A DNA stretch of 64,000 bases from Osmia lignaria lignaria (taxonomy: Eukaryota > Arthropoda > Insecta > Hymenoptera > Megachilidae): NCBI RefSeq assembly GCF_051020975.1, contig NC_135039.1:15536692-15600691 (forward strand). The letters run 5' to 3'. Below the pieces are notes generated by a model, which worked only from the letters and a program-made list of their open reading frames with translations, was not told the origin of the DNA and searched no databases. Shown piece by piece: positions 1-10,180 of this stretch. A program made the translations under genes and the position numbers. Positions within the stretch are counted from its first letter, which is position 1. Each line of letters starts with the position of its first letter.

Positions 1-553
1 AATATCCGTTATAAAATATGAAATATCCAAGAAATATACAATTTAGTTTTTGTGACACATCAGGACAGTTAAGTAAGTATGTTTTATTTAAATAATTGTC
101 GAGTACTGACAATAGTAGTAATCGTTGTAAATGACTATAATAAATTACTGCGTTCTAAATAAAAAAGTTGATTAATACATGAATTTTTAGGTCTGTGTAA
201 TATTCTTACAATTAGATGAAAATAAATTTGATATTTTATTTGGATGAGAGTAAAATGGTATGGAGAATCAAAAGAAGAGATAAAACATAGAGAACCCTAA
301 TGGTACAGAGTTCTGTGGACAAATGGCTACATTCTCAAACATTTGGCTGATATGAATCCAGGTAGGTACCTATTTAGAAATAGAGATTACACAAAGATGA
401 ATACTTTTATAAAAAAGATTATATACCAATTCTTTGGTCATACAAATTTCATGGTGTACCATTTAAGGAAGTACAAATCTGTATACATAAGCTTAAAGGA
501 GAACATGGTAAGATAATAATTCAGAAACATATTGGGAGATAGAAAAAGTAGCA
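1..553. other. intergenic DNA downstream of first hexamerin
   Basis: AT-rich sequence with no open frame of convincing length on either strand. The part from about 240 to 600 is slightly less AT-rich than its surroundings and has short coding-like runs on the plus strand, but they are interrupted by stops and I recognise nothing in them. It may be a decayed element; I see no repeat structure. Confidence 0.5.
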
Positions 554-559
554 TTTATT
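554..559 (-). terminator. poly(A) signal of first hexamerin gene
   Basis: AATAAA on the minus strand (TTTATT on plus), about 60 bases after the stop codon of the hexamerin gene that ends at 619. The position is typical of a short insect 3' UTR. Confidence 0.6.
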
Positions 560-618
560 ATAAAATTACGATATCATAGAAGTAAATGTGCAAGATACAA
601 GCGAAAGAAGAAAAGTAT

Positions 619-3511
619 TTAATAAGTAAGACCCATTTCAAATTCGTCCTTGTGATAAATAAGAATGTTTTTGAACATCATATTAGGGCCATCGTATTTG
701 AAGTCATAAAGAGGCTTGTCTAGAGGGAAACCAAATGGTCTCTTGTCAAATTTATAACTGCCCCATATTCTGGAAGTATATGGTACTTCTGTAGTCACTG
801 GGCTGACGTATAAGAAGAATTGGAACGGCATTCCTTCCTTTTTGCCCTTTGGTAACAACAGTCTTTCCGGGAATCCAAATACTCTCTCGTTATAAGTAAA
901 CGATTCCGCACCATCGAGAGCCTTCAGGACTTTCTTGTAGAACACTTCGCTTGGTTCTTGATCGGGAATCACGAAGAAGCAGTCTTGACTGTTACGTCCG
1001 ATTTTGTTCTGTCCGGCGGTCACTGTTGACAGATTATAATAAATTATATTAGACACATTTAAATATAAATACATATATTGTAATAAAACATAAACTTACA
1101 GTCAACGATCCAGTTGTCGATTTCGTAGAAGTATTTCAGACTGTCTGGAATTTCTACTAATTTGTGGTGCGAGTCGTATTTGGGTCCAAGGAAGATTCTG
1201 AACGCCGCTTTCATTGGTTTCTCAGAGTTAACCGTGATGTGGAAGTTGAATGGCTTGTGATTCAGACGGTACTGTCTAATTTTTATTAACGATGTTTCGG
1301 CTTCTCTTTGATCTTCTACTAATAAACCATTGCTGATGGATGTGTCATATTGATCGAAGTATGTGGTTAATTTATCAACAACGAACGATTCAATCTTCAA
1401 TTCTGGGTAAACAATTTCGTCTCTGGTGTATGGTTCTTGACGCATTTTGTATCTGGAAATACATATTAAGTAACATTGAAAATAATATCTAGAATTTATT
1501 ATAAATTTATTAATTACCTGTAGTAATAGCGGTATATTCTCTTGTAAAGCCTGTAGAATGCAGGGTCCCTCATGGAGCTGCTGAACGTTTCCAGGGCGCT
1601 AGGGAAGATTTGATAGGGGTTGGCTGGTTCCAAATTGTAACCAAGGATCTTTCTGCCCAACGTATCGATGCTGCCATAGAAGTCACGGTTGTAAGAGTCT
1701 CCGTTACCCTCGATTATATTTCCAAGCATATTCAAACCATCCTCCTGGTATATATTGTACCACTTGCTGTCGTTTCTCAGTATAAAGCCAGAATCAATTG
1801 CTGCAGTTATTCTTGATTCCATGTCCATTATATCCTTTAACAAATAGATTTATGTTAGATTAATTGGCTCATTATTATTGTTACTGCTATTATTTATTCA
1901 CCTGAATATATTTGTATTTGTAGACAGGGAAGTTGCTCCAGTCTGGTCTCTGTGGGTACGGCATTCCATTGTGATATGTCATAGTAGGATAGTAACCAGC
2001 GTAGAATGGTTTCTGCCAGTCGAAGTCTTCGATTTTAGGCAGGTCATTGGAAAGTCTTTCCAGATAGTATCTGTTCAACAGTTGTTTGTGCCCGTAAAGG
2101 TATTCTTCTCCTCGGTATTGTAAGAAATCAAATTCGTTCGAGCTCAGCCAGAATGGGCATTCTTGACGGAAGAAGAAGTAGTACGCGTTCAGACCTACGT
2201 CCTCTGTGAAATAGTTCAACTTGTTCTCAAAATTGTATTCGCGATTAAGGTACCAGCCGGAATAGTTGGCAGGAATGATGTACGTTTCGTATGGTCCAGT
2301 TTTCTGCGAGTCTGAAATCAAATTTCTTATGATTATTTCGCTTCACAGCAAGCGCAATGAGATACCGTACCATAAATGCTATATTAAGCAGTCTTCAAGA
2401 TTGATACAGGAAGTAAACTTTATAAATAATCTTATCTACCCCTTTGAAGTTTATTTTTAGCTCTATTTGTCTCCTTAATTAATTCTGTCGATATTCTACT
2501 GCAGTAAAGACATCTAAATTGATTAAAAAAACATAATTACCTAGTTTACCGAAAACTTTGGCATGGTGTGCCTTTTCAAGCACCTCAGAGTTGAAGTACG
2601 CATACGGGTACATTTCATATGGGGGTGGTAATTGAATGTATTTAGTGTCCGGTCTTCTGATTACAGCATTGCAAAGAGCAAAGTAGAATTGACCCTCGTT
2701 TACGTAAATTCTTGCCCAAAGTGCTGTGTTGTAGAAAGTATCGAAATCGTTCGCGTAATAGAACAGTCTGAACAGAGCTACCATTTCTTTAAGCAATTTT
2801 GGATAATAAGGCGAGAACATTTCTCCCCGTGGAAGCATTCCATTTTTGTACATGTACATGAATTCTTTCACGGCATCCTAGAAATTAAGTAAGAACATTT
2901 TTTATTACTTCAGATTTTAGTTTGAGTGAGTGCCAAAAAATTACAGCGAAGAAAGGTTGATTTAATATTAGGTAAGTATAACACGTGTAATTCATCTACA
3001 ACAATTTTATCATATATCATTTCTAACATAAATATTTTATTTTTAGGTAAAATGGGGCGCAACATACAGACAGACAGATGCAACATAATATTAAGTAAGT
3101 ATAACATGTGTAGTTAATTTACAACAATTTTATCATATATCATTTCTAACATAAATATTTTATTTTTAGGTAAAATGGGATGCAAGATACAGACAGACAG
3201 ACAGATGCAACATAGCCAGGAGGTGGGCGATTATAGTGATTCTTAGTAAGGAAAGGATTAATAATTATTACATTATGATTACTGACCGGATTCCTGTACA
3301 AACTAATGCTGTTCTCGATGTTCCATGCTTGACCCTCGTTGTACAATTGAACGTTCACCACATTGGGTTGAGAGATGTGATAAAGTAAGTTGTAAATCTT
3401 CTTTTGCTTCAATAGGAAGTCTTTGTCGGCTGTTTTGGTGGTGAAGTATTCTGCGCTGACCAAACTGAAGGCCAGCAACCCTAACACCCAGATCCGTGTC
3501 AACAGTAACAT
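619..3511 (-). CDS. hexamerin, 70-kDa class storage protein (copy 1)
   Basis: Six exons on the minus strand: 3511-3287, 2877-2541, 2311-1902, 1834-1518, 1452-1100, 1022-619. All junctions are GT-AG and keep the frame, giving 681 residues, the usual length of insect 70-kDa hexamerins. The N-terminus MLLLTRIWVLGLLAFSLVSA is a signal peptide. Hemocyanin N, M and C domains follow in order; recognisable blocks include FYNTALWARIYVNEGQF, IIPANYSGWY, YFTEDVGLNAYYFFFRQ, NPYQIFPSALETFSSSMRDPAFY, FRIFLGP and RPFGFPLDKPL. The copper-binding histidines of arthropod hemocyanin are replaced by aromatic and other residues around FFRQECPFWLSS, as expected for a storage protein rather than an oxygen carrier. 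Hexamerins form secreted hexamers made by the larval fat body and are used as amino-acid reserves at metamorphosis. A TATA box lies 60 bases upstream and a tandem copy lies at 7.4-10.1 kb. I cannot say which named Hex70 paralogue this is. Confidence 0.95.
2970..3215. repeat. tandem duplication in intron 1 of first hexamerin
   Basis: Two copies of a roughly 123-bp unit lie side by side (about 2971-3093 and 3094-3215). Each runs from GTAAGTATAACA through a shared CAACAATTTTATCATATATC block to a CAGACAGACAG stretch. The copies are nearly identical, so the duplication is recent. It sits wholly inside the intron between hexamerin exons 1 and 2 and creates small open frames on both strands that I do not regard as genes. 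Confidence 0.85.
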
Positions 3512-3570
3512 TATTTTTCAAAGTTCAAAACTCTAGCGTCCCAAAGCGTGGATGCTCCGCTCGCGGCTAC

Positions 3571-3577
3571 TTTTATA
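3571..3577 (-). promoter_or_regulatory. TATA box of first hexamerin gene
   Basis: TATAAAA on the minus strand, 60 bases upstream of the start codon at 3511. It predicts transcription starting near 3540 and a short 5' UTR. TATA-driven promoters are usual for highly expressed, stage-specific insect genes such as hexamerins. Confidence 0.75.
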
Positions 3578-3579
3578 CT

Positions 3580-5120
3580 CTGTCATCCCCTCCATTAATT
3601 GTGTCTTTTATAAGTAAGACCTCAGCGTTATCGAATAACTTTGTTATTTAACTAACTATGAAAATAATGTTTTGTTTATTCGTTTATTCTGACACTTGTA
3701 TGGATGGGATGAGATTCAAGCGTGTTGCTTTGTAGATTGAATTTTGGTTGAATAGTTCATGGGTATTAGGTAATGTTGCTGATATTATTAATATTTTTAT
3801 ATTACTACGTTTTGTCAATAATATTTTCTATTGTGATCAAATTAGGAATTCGTCAAACTAAATTACGTGCAATTTTTTTTTTTTTTTCCCCGTGCCATTT
3901 ATAATGACCAGGAAATAATGATGGTACGAATGGGTTAATCAAAGAGCAAATTTTGAATTTTTAGAATTATTTTGTTTTCTCTATTGAGAATAACATTTAT
4001 TTTGTATTTTTTTATTTCTTAAGTAATGATTCATTAGAAAATTATCTATCAAGCTTCTCGGTGATTAATTTCACAGACAAGCCGTCGTCTGAAGAAACTG
4101 ATAAAGTATGTTGATTAGGTCAGTTTCGCCAATTGTGGCACTTCATATTTTAAATGTTTCATTATTTTTAAATCAACTTCTTATACTATACTTGATATAC
4201 AATTGTAGTATAGAATAATTGTATTTTAATTCCAGGTTTCAATATTGAATCTTAGTCATTATCAATTACCAATGTAATTTTCTGTAAAAAAATAATGACT
4301 GTTTAGAATACATAAAGCAAAGCGAATACGTATTAAATTGGATAATTGCTTTGGTTACTTATTAATCTTGGGTAATAAAAGTTCAGTGTAGCGCATCGTT
4401 GTTGTTAAAGTGACTTTTCTTATCAATATTTTGTTTGTTTAAACGCAGAAAACTAAAGTAAGCAAGTAAGTAAGCAAGATATCTGAACAAATTCGAAATC
4501 TGTTTGACACCCTGACATCGAGTAACAAGTACCAATTTTTAAATGACCTATAAATATACCCATTTAATATGAATGATAATTAGTTTTTTTTTTTTTTATT
4601 TAACATAAAAGTTTGGAAAAACATCTTTGAACATAATAGGTGAAAATTTGAATATGTAATATTTTGAATGACAAGATTTCTTAAATATCTAAAATTTCAA
4701 TTTTGTTTCAAATATAAGATTAATGGAACGTATAAAAAACACGTTATCAGTCATTGATATTTCTTATCACCAGAAAACACTTGCTCTCACTTGAGATCAT
4801 AGCTTTCCCTTCCCTTATTAGTTTATGTTTTGTCAATAATTCATGAAGATACTATTGTCTTCACGATAATTATCCGTGATTTATGCCGGAAATAAAGCCG
4901 TCTTGTCCGAGCAGCTGTTGTTTTCCTAATAGAAACGAACGTTTAATGATCGTCTCCTAGAGATAATCAAATGTATATCTTATTAATTTCAATAATTTTT
5001 CATTAGTCATCGTTTACTTAGAACAGTATTAGATCATTGCATATCAAATGGTAGATTTCGATACATTAGAAAGTTTGAATATAATTTGATGAATTAAAAG
5101 CATCATGGAACAATTCTTCT
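3580..5120. other. intergenic DNA between hexamerin copies
   Basis: AT-rich spacer with homopolymer T runs near 3870-3888 and 4584-4599. No credible open frames, RNA genes or strong repeats were seen. Regulatory elements for the downstream hexamerin (minus strand, promoter at 3.57 kb) may lie here but I cannot point to one. Confidence 0.5.
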
Positions 5121-5199
5121 GGCATATCAAAATTTGTGAAAGTGGATGGGGTGTGGTGGTGGTGATGGTGGTGTTCACGAAAGGTGGGTTGTGATGATT

Positions 5200-5726
5200 G
5201 ACCAGGAAGTAGAAGTAGTTTAAGTCAACATCCTCAGTGAAATAGGTCAGTTTTTGTTCAGGTACGTCTTCTCTGCTCAGTATAGTTAGCTGGGATTACA
5301 TAGTAGTCGCCTCCAGTCGCTGATTTCTTCACCTCAGCTACTTTAAATTAAACTATTTATATATTAATAATTCTCCATTTGGCATTTAACTGGTATTATA
5401 GCAGTGCCATAGTGATAACACTTGCCATCATTAGAAAGAAAGTTCATATTATTTTACTAATCAACGTCACCAATGGCGATGTTGTAAGCTTTCTGCATGG
5501 CATCCTCGTTGAAGAAGAAGTATGGTTGCACCTCGTACAAGGGTGGCGACTTGATAAACTTGGTGTCAGGTCGTTCACATGGAATCTAGCCCATACAACG
5601 GTGTTATAGAACACCTCGAAGTTCTTTGAGCTGTAGAAAACACTGTAGATAACCTCAACTATGATGGTAGACGTGCGGGTTCAGCAGGGTGAACTCCGTT
5701 CACTGCTTCGTAACCAACAGACACCA
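5200..5726 (-). pseudogene. degenerate third hexamerin copy
   Basis: Two blocks on the minus strand match hexamerin exons 2 and 3. In 5655-5480 the translation gives SSKNFEVFYNTVVWARFHVN, then after a deletion with frame change RPDTKFIKSPPLYEVQPYFF. In 5335-5200 it gives YYVIPANYTEQ, then after another frameshift LTYFTEDVDLNYFYFLVN. The residues between WARFHVN and RPDTK that intact copies have are lost. An ATG at 5726 opens a frame that stops after about 22 codons. Exons 4-6 are absent, and below 5200 the sequence runs into a CACCAC-type repeat that reads as a histidine run. Splice-like GT and AG sites still bracket the two blocks. The copy lies between two intact hexamerins in the same orientation, so it is a decayed tandem duplicate. 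The plus-strand frame at 5379-5609 is only its antisense shadow. Confidence 0.85.
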
Positions 5727-5817
5727 TAATGAAAAATATATTTTGAAAGTTTATAAGAGAAGACTACTGCTCTATCATTGAACCGTAATTGAGTCAAATC
5801 ATCTCGGTCCCGTTCGG

Positions 5818-5824
5818 TTTATAT
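5818..5824 (-). promoter_or_regulatory. TATA-like box upstream of hexamerin pseudogene
   Basis: TATATAAA-type sequence on the minus strand about 95 bases upstream of the pseudogene's ATG at 5726. Its placement resembles the TATA boxes of the two intact hexamerins, so the relic may still be transcribed. That is inference. Confidence 0.5.
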
Positions 5825-5829
5825 AGTGG

Positions 5830-7335
5830 GTCCAAAAGCTTGGACTTAGATAAACATCGGCGATAATGTATCGGGATCGATTTAGGGAAAGATTACAAGG
5901 GTGGTGAAAGTAATCATCTTATCTTCGGCTCGTGGACCAAGCGTCGATAGGGTGTAATTCGATTGATTTAATTAACTGAAATTTTTTGCGAAGACCTAAC
6001 AGTGCCTTCTAAAAAATATTACGAATCAATATTTAAAACAAAAATAATATTTTTCAACATTCATAATCTGAATGTGAGAGTAGTGATTGACGAAAGCAGT
6101 AAATATAACTGATTATTATTTAGTCGAAATTTATATTGCTCGTTATCGTTTGATAAATTTTTCTCATGATGAGATATGACAAATCACTATTTACGTATAT
6201 TATTGATAACGATTAATTGCATATTAATTACATAATTATATGTACATTCGATTTATAATATAGAGAGATATCATCTAGTCAATTACTGTATGATTACTAG
6301 GTTTGTAGTAATCTTACCTCTTATAAATTCATATATTTGGACATTACTCAGGCTACGCACGAGGTGTAAGGATGCTGATAAACTTTCAATTTACGTTAAT
6401 TAATAATAATCATTCAAGACATACGTTCACCTTTGACCCGAAAAATCTATTTCAACAGATCATGCAGTCAGAGTGAATGTTGTCTTATTTTTCTTTTATA
6501 TAAACAAAATCCTTTTCATTAACAGTCATAATTAGAGAATGCTATTCTAGTTTATATTTCTTATTATTAAAGAAATCATGCTGCATTATTTTGTCTGAGC
6601 AGTATTTTAATTCAACACTGTTTATTAGGAGCTCTTCGTTTGGAGAAATCATAGTTCCCCCTTTATCTTAAATTTATGATTATATCAATTTAATCCAGAT
6701 ATGCAAACATTCGTTCTCTAATTGTGATAAAAAGGTAATGTTATCTTCTACTTATTTATAAAGAGACGATAGTTTAATATTTGTTATGTAAAGGAGATTG
6801 AATGTATACATTCTTTATCTCTATTCAATGTTATCATTATTTTGAATCAATTTGATTTGATCTGTATTTTAATATTTGAAATGGAATTTCAAACGTTGTT
6901 AACACATAATAAGTTCATTCACACTCGGCACACAGAAAGTTCATTCACTCTTAGGATTTTTAATTTCTCTCCTGGAATTAACAGTTATCGGTTGAACGGA
7001 CTTTGCATGTGCTTGTAACAAGTTTAGTCGAGTAAATCTTCTTGTAATAGAATACTGATAATCATTATCTCGTTAAGTATTCCTTTCTTGATACAATGGC
7101 TGAAGATTGCAATGCATAAGTAGCGTATAATACTTATTCTTAACTAATAAAAGAATTCTACATTGCACCTAAGCATATAGTGTCCAAGTATCGGGTAGTC
7201 TTCTTTAGGGAAAATGGCACCATAAGCCTCTCCTTAGGCCCTACTACCATATTATCAATATTCCTTGTAATATTCTAAATTATTGAGGCTTGTTAGTGGA
7301 AAACAATGGAATAGAATAGTAAGATTTAATAAAAA
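5830..7335. other. intergenic DNA upstream of pseudogene
   Basis: AT-rich spacer between the hexamerin relic and the 3' end of the second intact hexamerin. No open frame of significance, RNA gene or clear repeat was seen. Confidence 0.5.
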
Positions 7336-7340
7336 AAGCA

Positions 7341-7346
7341 TTTATT
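7341..7346 (-). terminator. poly(A) signal of second hexamerin gene
   Basis: AATAAA on the minus strand about 100 bases after the stop codon at 7443. A second TTTATT lies about 20 bases closer to the gene, so either could be used. Confidence 0.5.
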
Positions 7347-7442
7347 TAATTCAGAATCTTTTATTTAAAGAATCTTTTCTTTGCGGTTAAGTAATCACCG
7401 ACAAAGGGATGCTTCCAGTTTCACCAAAAGGAAAGTGTCCGT

Positions 7443-10064
7443 TTAGTAGTTCATTCCCTCGCCCTTTGGAATCTCGTAGATGTACACGTCCTTGAAGAAC
7501 ATGTTGGGGATGGAGTAGTTCCATGTATCAGGCATGGGTCTGTCCAGAGGGAATCCAAGTGATTTCTTTTGGGGGAATTTATCGGCCGCGGGGTTCAAGC
7601 ACATCGTCGGGTCGTTGCCGTTGACCGTGCTCAGGAAGAAGAACATCTTGTACTTCATACCGCCCGTTCTACCTCTGGGCAGAGTCAGATGTTCTGGGAA
7701 GCTGCGGTCTTCCTCGGAGTAGACGAAGGGTTCACTACCGCTGATGGCTTTGTTCAGTTTGCTGTAGAAGTAGTCGGCTTCCATCATGTTTGATGTTGTC
7801 AACGAAGACTCTGAACTGCTACGTTGAATGTTATTGGGACCAGGAACGACTGGAAAGATGTAAGAAAAATCTGTTAAAACATCCATTTAAAGAAAAATTC
7901 AATGTAAAATAATAAAGACACTAACGTGTCACGTTGAATTGGTCCATTTGCATGAACTGATAGTAGAATTTTTTCAGGTAAACCATGTCATCTTTTACGT
8001 CGTCGTACGCTGGACCAAGGAAGATGCTGAGGGTAGCATCCATTTTAGTTTTGGAGTTGATGGTGAAGTTGTACATGAATGGCTGGTAGTTCAAGCAAGG
8101 ACGACGCGCTTTCATAACAAATTTCTTTCCGTTCGTGAAGGTGTCCACTGCCACGGCATTGTTAATAACAGTGTCGCACTTGTCGAAGTACGTGTAGAGT
8201 TTATCTACGTTGGAAACGAATTCGAATTCCACTCCTGGCAACACCAGTTCCTCTTCAGTGTATTGAGGCTGGTTTTTCTTGTATCTGTGGAAATACACGG
8301 TGAACAGTTTTATTAACTTATGTTATATGTTAACTTTAATAGACTCTGAAGGATGAAAATACCTGAAGAAGAACGACATGATTCTCGAGTAGAGCATGTA
8401 GAATGCTGGGTCTCTCATGTTGGTGGCGTGCATTTCAAGAGCACTGGGTATCGACACGTTCTGGTTGGGTTTATCAAAGCTGAAGCCAAGGATGTTACGT
8501 ACCACAGCATCGTACATTCCGTAGTATCGACGGTTGCAAGAAGCACCGTTTCCTTCGATCACATTGGCCAACATGTTCAGACCTCCCGGAGTGTAGATAT
8601 CTATCTTCCTTCCTTCTGTGTCTATCAAGTATCCAGAGTCAATTGCGTCCATTATACGATTTTCCAGAGTGAAGACCTCCTGGAAAATGAAACAATTGTT
8701 GGTATCCAGTCATCCGTAAACTCTTAAGACTGAAAATGGTTTCGGTAGAAGCTGCATACTGTAAGATAGTTGTATTTGTGAAAGGGGAGGGACGCGTATT
8801 TGTGTCTCTTAGGAACTGCTACGCCATTGGAGTACATCAGATTCGAGAAGTAAAGGGGGTAGACGGGTTTGTTCCAGTCGAACGATGCTATCCTGCTAAT
8901 GTCGTTGGATCTGCGTTCCAGGTTATACCTGGCCATCAGTTGTTTGTGGATGAAGAAGTAACATTCTCCACAGATTTCCTTGCGTTTGTTGTTGTTTAAC
9001 CAGATGGGGGACGCCATGCGGAAGTAATAGTAATAAGCGTTTAAGTCGGCATCTTCTATATAGTAGTCCAGCTTGTATTCATAGTCTACGTATGGATACA
9101 TGTATTTGCTGGAGTAATTGGCAGGGATTATGTAGGTACGTTCCTGAACTTCAGTGCCTGAAAAGTATTATTAATATTAAACATCGAGATTTAAGGTATC
9201 CTGTCCGTTCAATGAGGAATAGAGTGTTAATAGACGAAAAGAATCACCTCTGATCATTTTAAGGTAGTGTGCTTGTTGGATCACTCTGGATTCGAAGAAG
9301 AGGTTTGGATAGATCTCGGAGATCATTGGCAGACGTACGCATTGGCAGTCGCTTCTGTAATTAACTGCGGTCGTAAAGGCCATGGTGAACATGCCGTCGT
9401 TCATGAATATCCGAGCGAAACAAGCAGTTTTGTAAAAGGTCTCGAAGTCCTTGGCGGTGTAGAACAGATCGAACAACAATTGCATTTCGTACCGTTGCTC
9501 ATGGTTGTACTGGTTGGAGATGGCACCGCGGGAAAGGAACATTCCTCGCTTGTACATCCAGAGGAACTGTTTGACAACAGTCTGGAACAAAGATGTTGAA
9601 TTTTCAAATGGTATTCCAATGGGGAAAAAATGGCAATTTGCTATTTATCCCTTTTCAGGTACGTTAAATTCTTTAGATTAGCTTCTTCTACTTTTCAAAA
9701 TCCAAAGCAAGTTATAGGAGACTCTTTCCTCTACCCTTATCCTTAGTTAAAAGAAGCCTATCCTAGCGCCTGGTAAGGCATAGTAAGCATCCTTAAGGAA
9801 AATGGCACCACTTTCAAAATAGAAAACAAAAGAAGTCACCTGGTTTTTGTAATTGTCCATGTTTTCGCTGATGTCATAGTGCATGCCGGTGTTGTACCAA
9901 TCCGTGTCTTTCAGATCGTTCTGTCTGATATAGAGCAGGATATTGTAGAGCTTCTTCTGTTTGTCCAAGAAGTTCTTGTCGGCTGTATGAGTTCCGCTCA
10001 ATTTCGCGCCTTCGGCAACGCATAGCATGCCGCCGAGCGCCAACAAGAGCGCTACCTTCAGCAT
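7443..10064 (-). CDS. hexamerin, 70-kDa class storage protein (copy 2)
   Basis: Six exons: 10064-9840, 9581-9248, 9157-8760, 8679-8363, 8284-7926, 7849-7443, giving 679 residues. Exons 1 and 4 have the same lengths as in copy 1 (225 and 317 bp) and all intron phases agree, so the genes are tandem duplicates. I start at 10064 (MLKVALLLALGGMLCVAEG, a clean signal peptide) rather than the in-frame ATG at 10112, which would put a basic stretch before it. Hemocyanin-family blocks are clear: FYKTACFARIFMNDGMF, TYIIPANYSS, YYIEDADLNAYYYYFR, SIPSALEMHATNMRDPAFY, LSIFLGPAYDD, KSLGFPLDRPMPDTWNY. As in copy 1, hemocyanin copper-site histidines are missing near ASPIWLNNNKRKE. A Ser-rich insertion (SSSESSLTTS) starts the last exon. 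It is a secreted larval storage protein. The exact Hex70 paralogue is not assigned. Confidence 0.95.
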
Positions 10065-10173
10065 CCCCTTTTTCTTTCTTTCAACAACAAAAAATATATA
10101 CAGCAAATACAAAAAAGTTGATCACCCTCGGTAGAATTGAATGAATATGTACCGGGTTCCCGTTCATCCGTGC

Positions 10174-10180
10174 TTTTATA
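10174..10180 (-). promoter_or_regulatory. TATA box of second hexamerin gene
   Basis: TATAAAA on the minus strand, 110 bases upstream of the chosen start at 10064 and 62 bases upstream of the alternative ATG at 10112. It predicts a transcript start near 10148. Confidence 0.7.

Noticed and set aside
5379..5609. 76-codon plus frame
   Set aside because: Antisense of the hexamerin pseudogene; the minus strand shows clear hexamerin similarity.
7939..8316. 125-codon plus frame opposite a hexamerin exon
   Set aside because: Antisense shadow of a long, GC-richer coding exon; the same applies to the plus frames at 8353-8727, 8736-8999 and 9267-9599.
619..10064. Oxygen-carrying hemocyanin
   Set aside because: The family is right, but copper-binding histidines are missing and length and composition fit hexamerin storage proteins.
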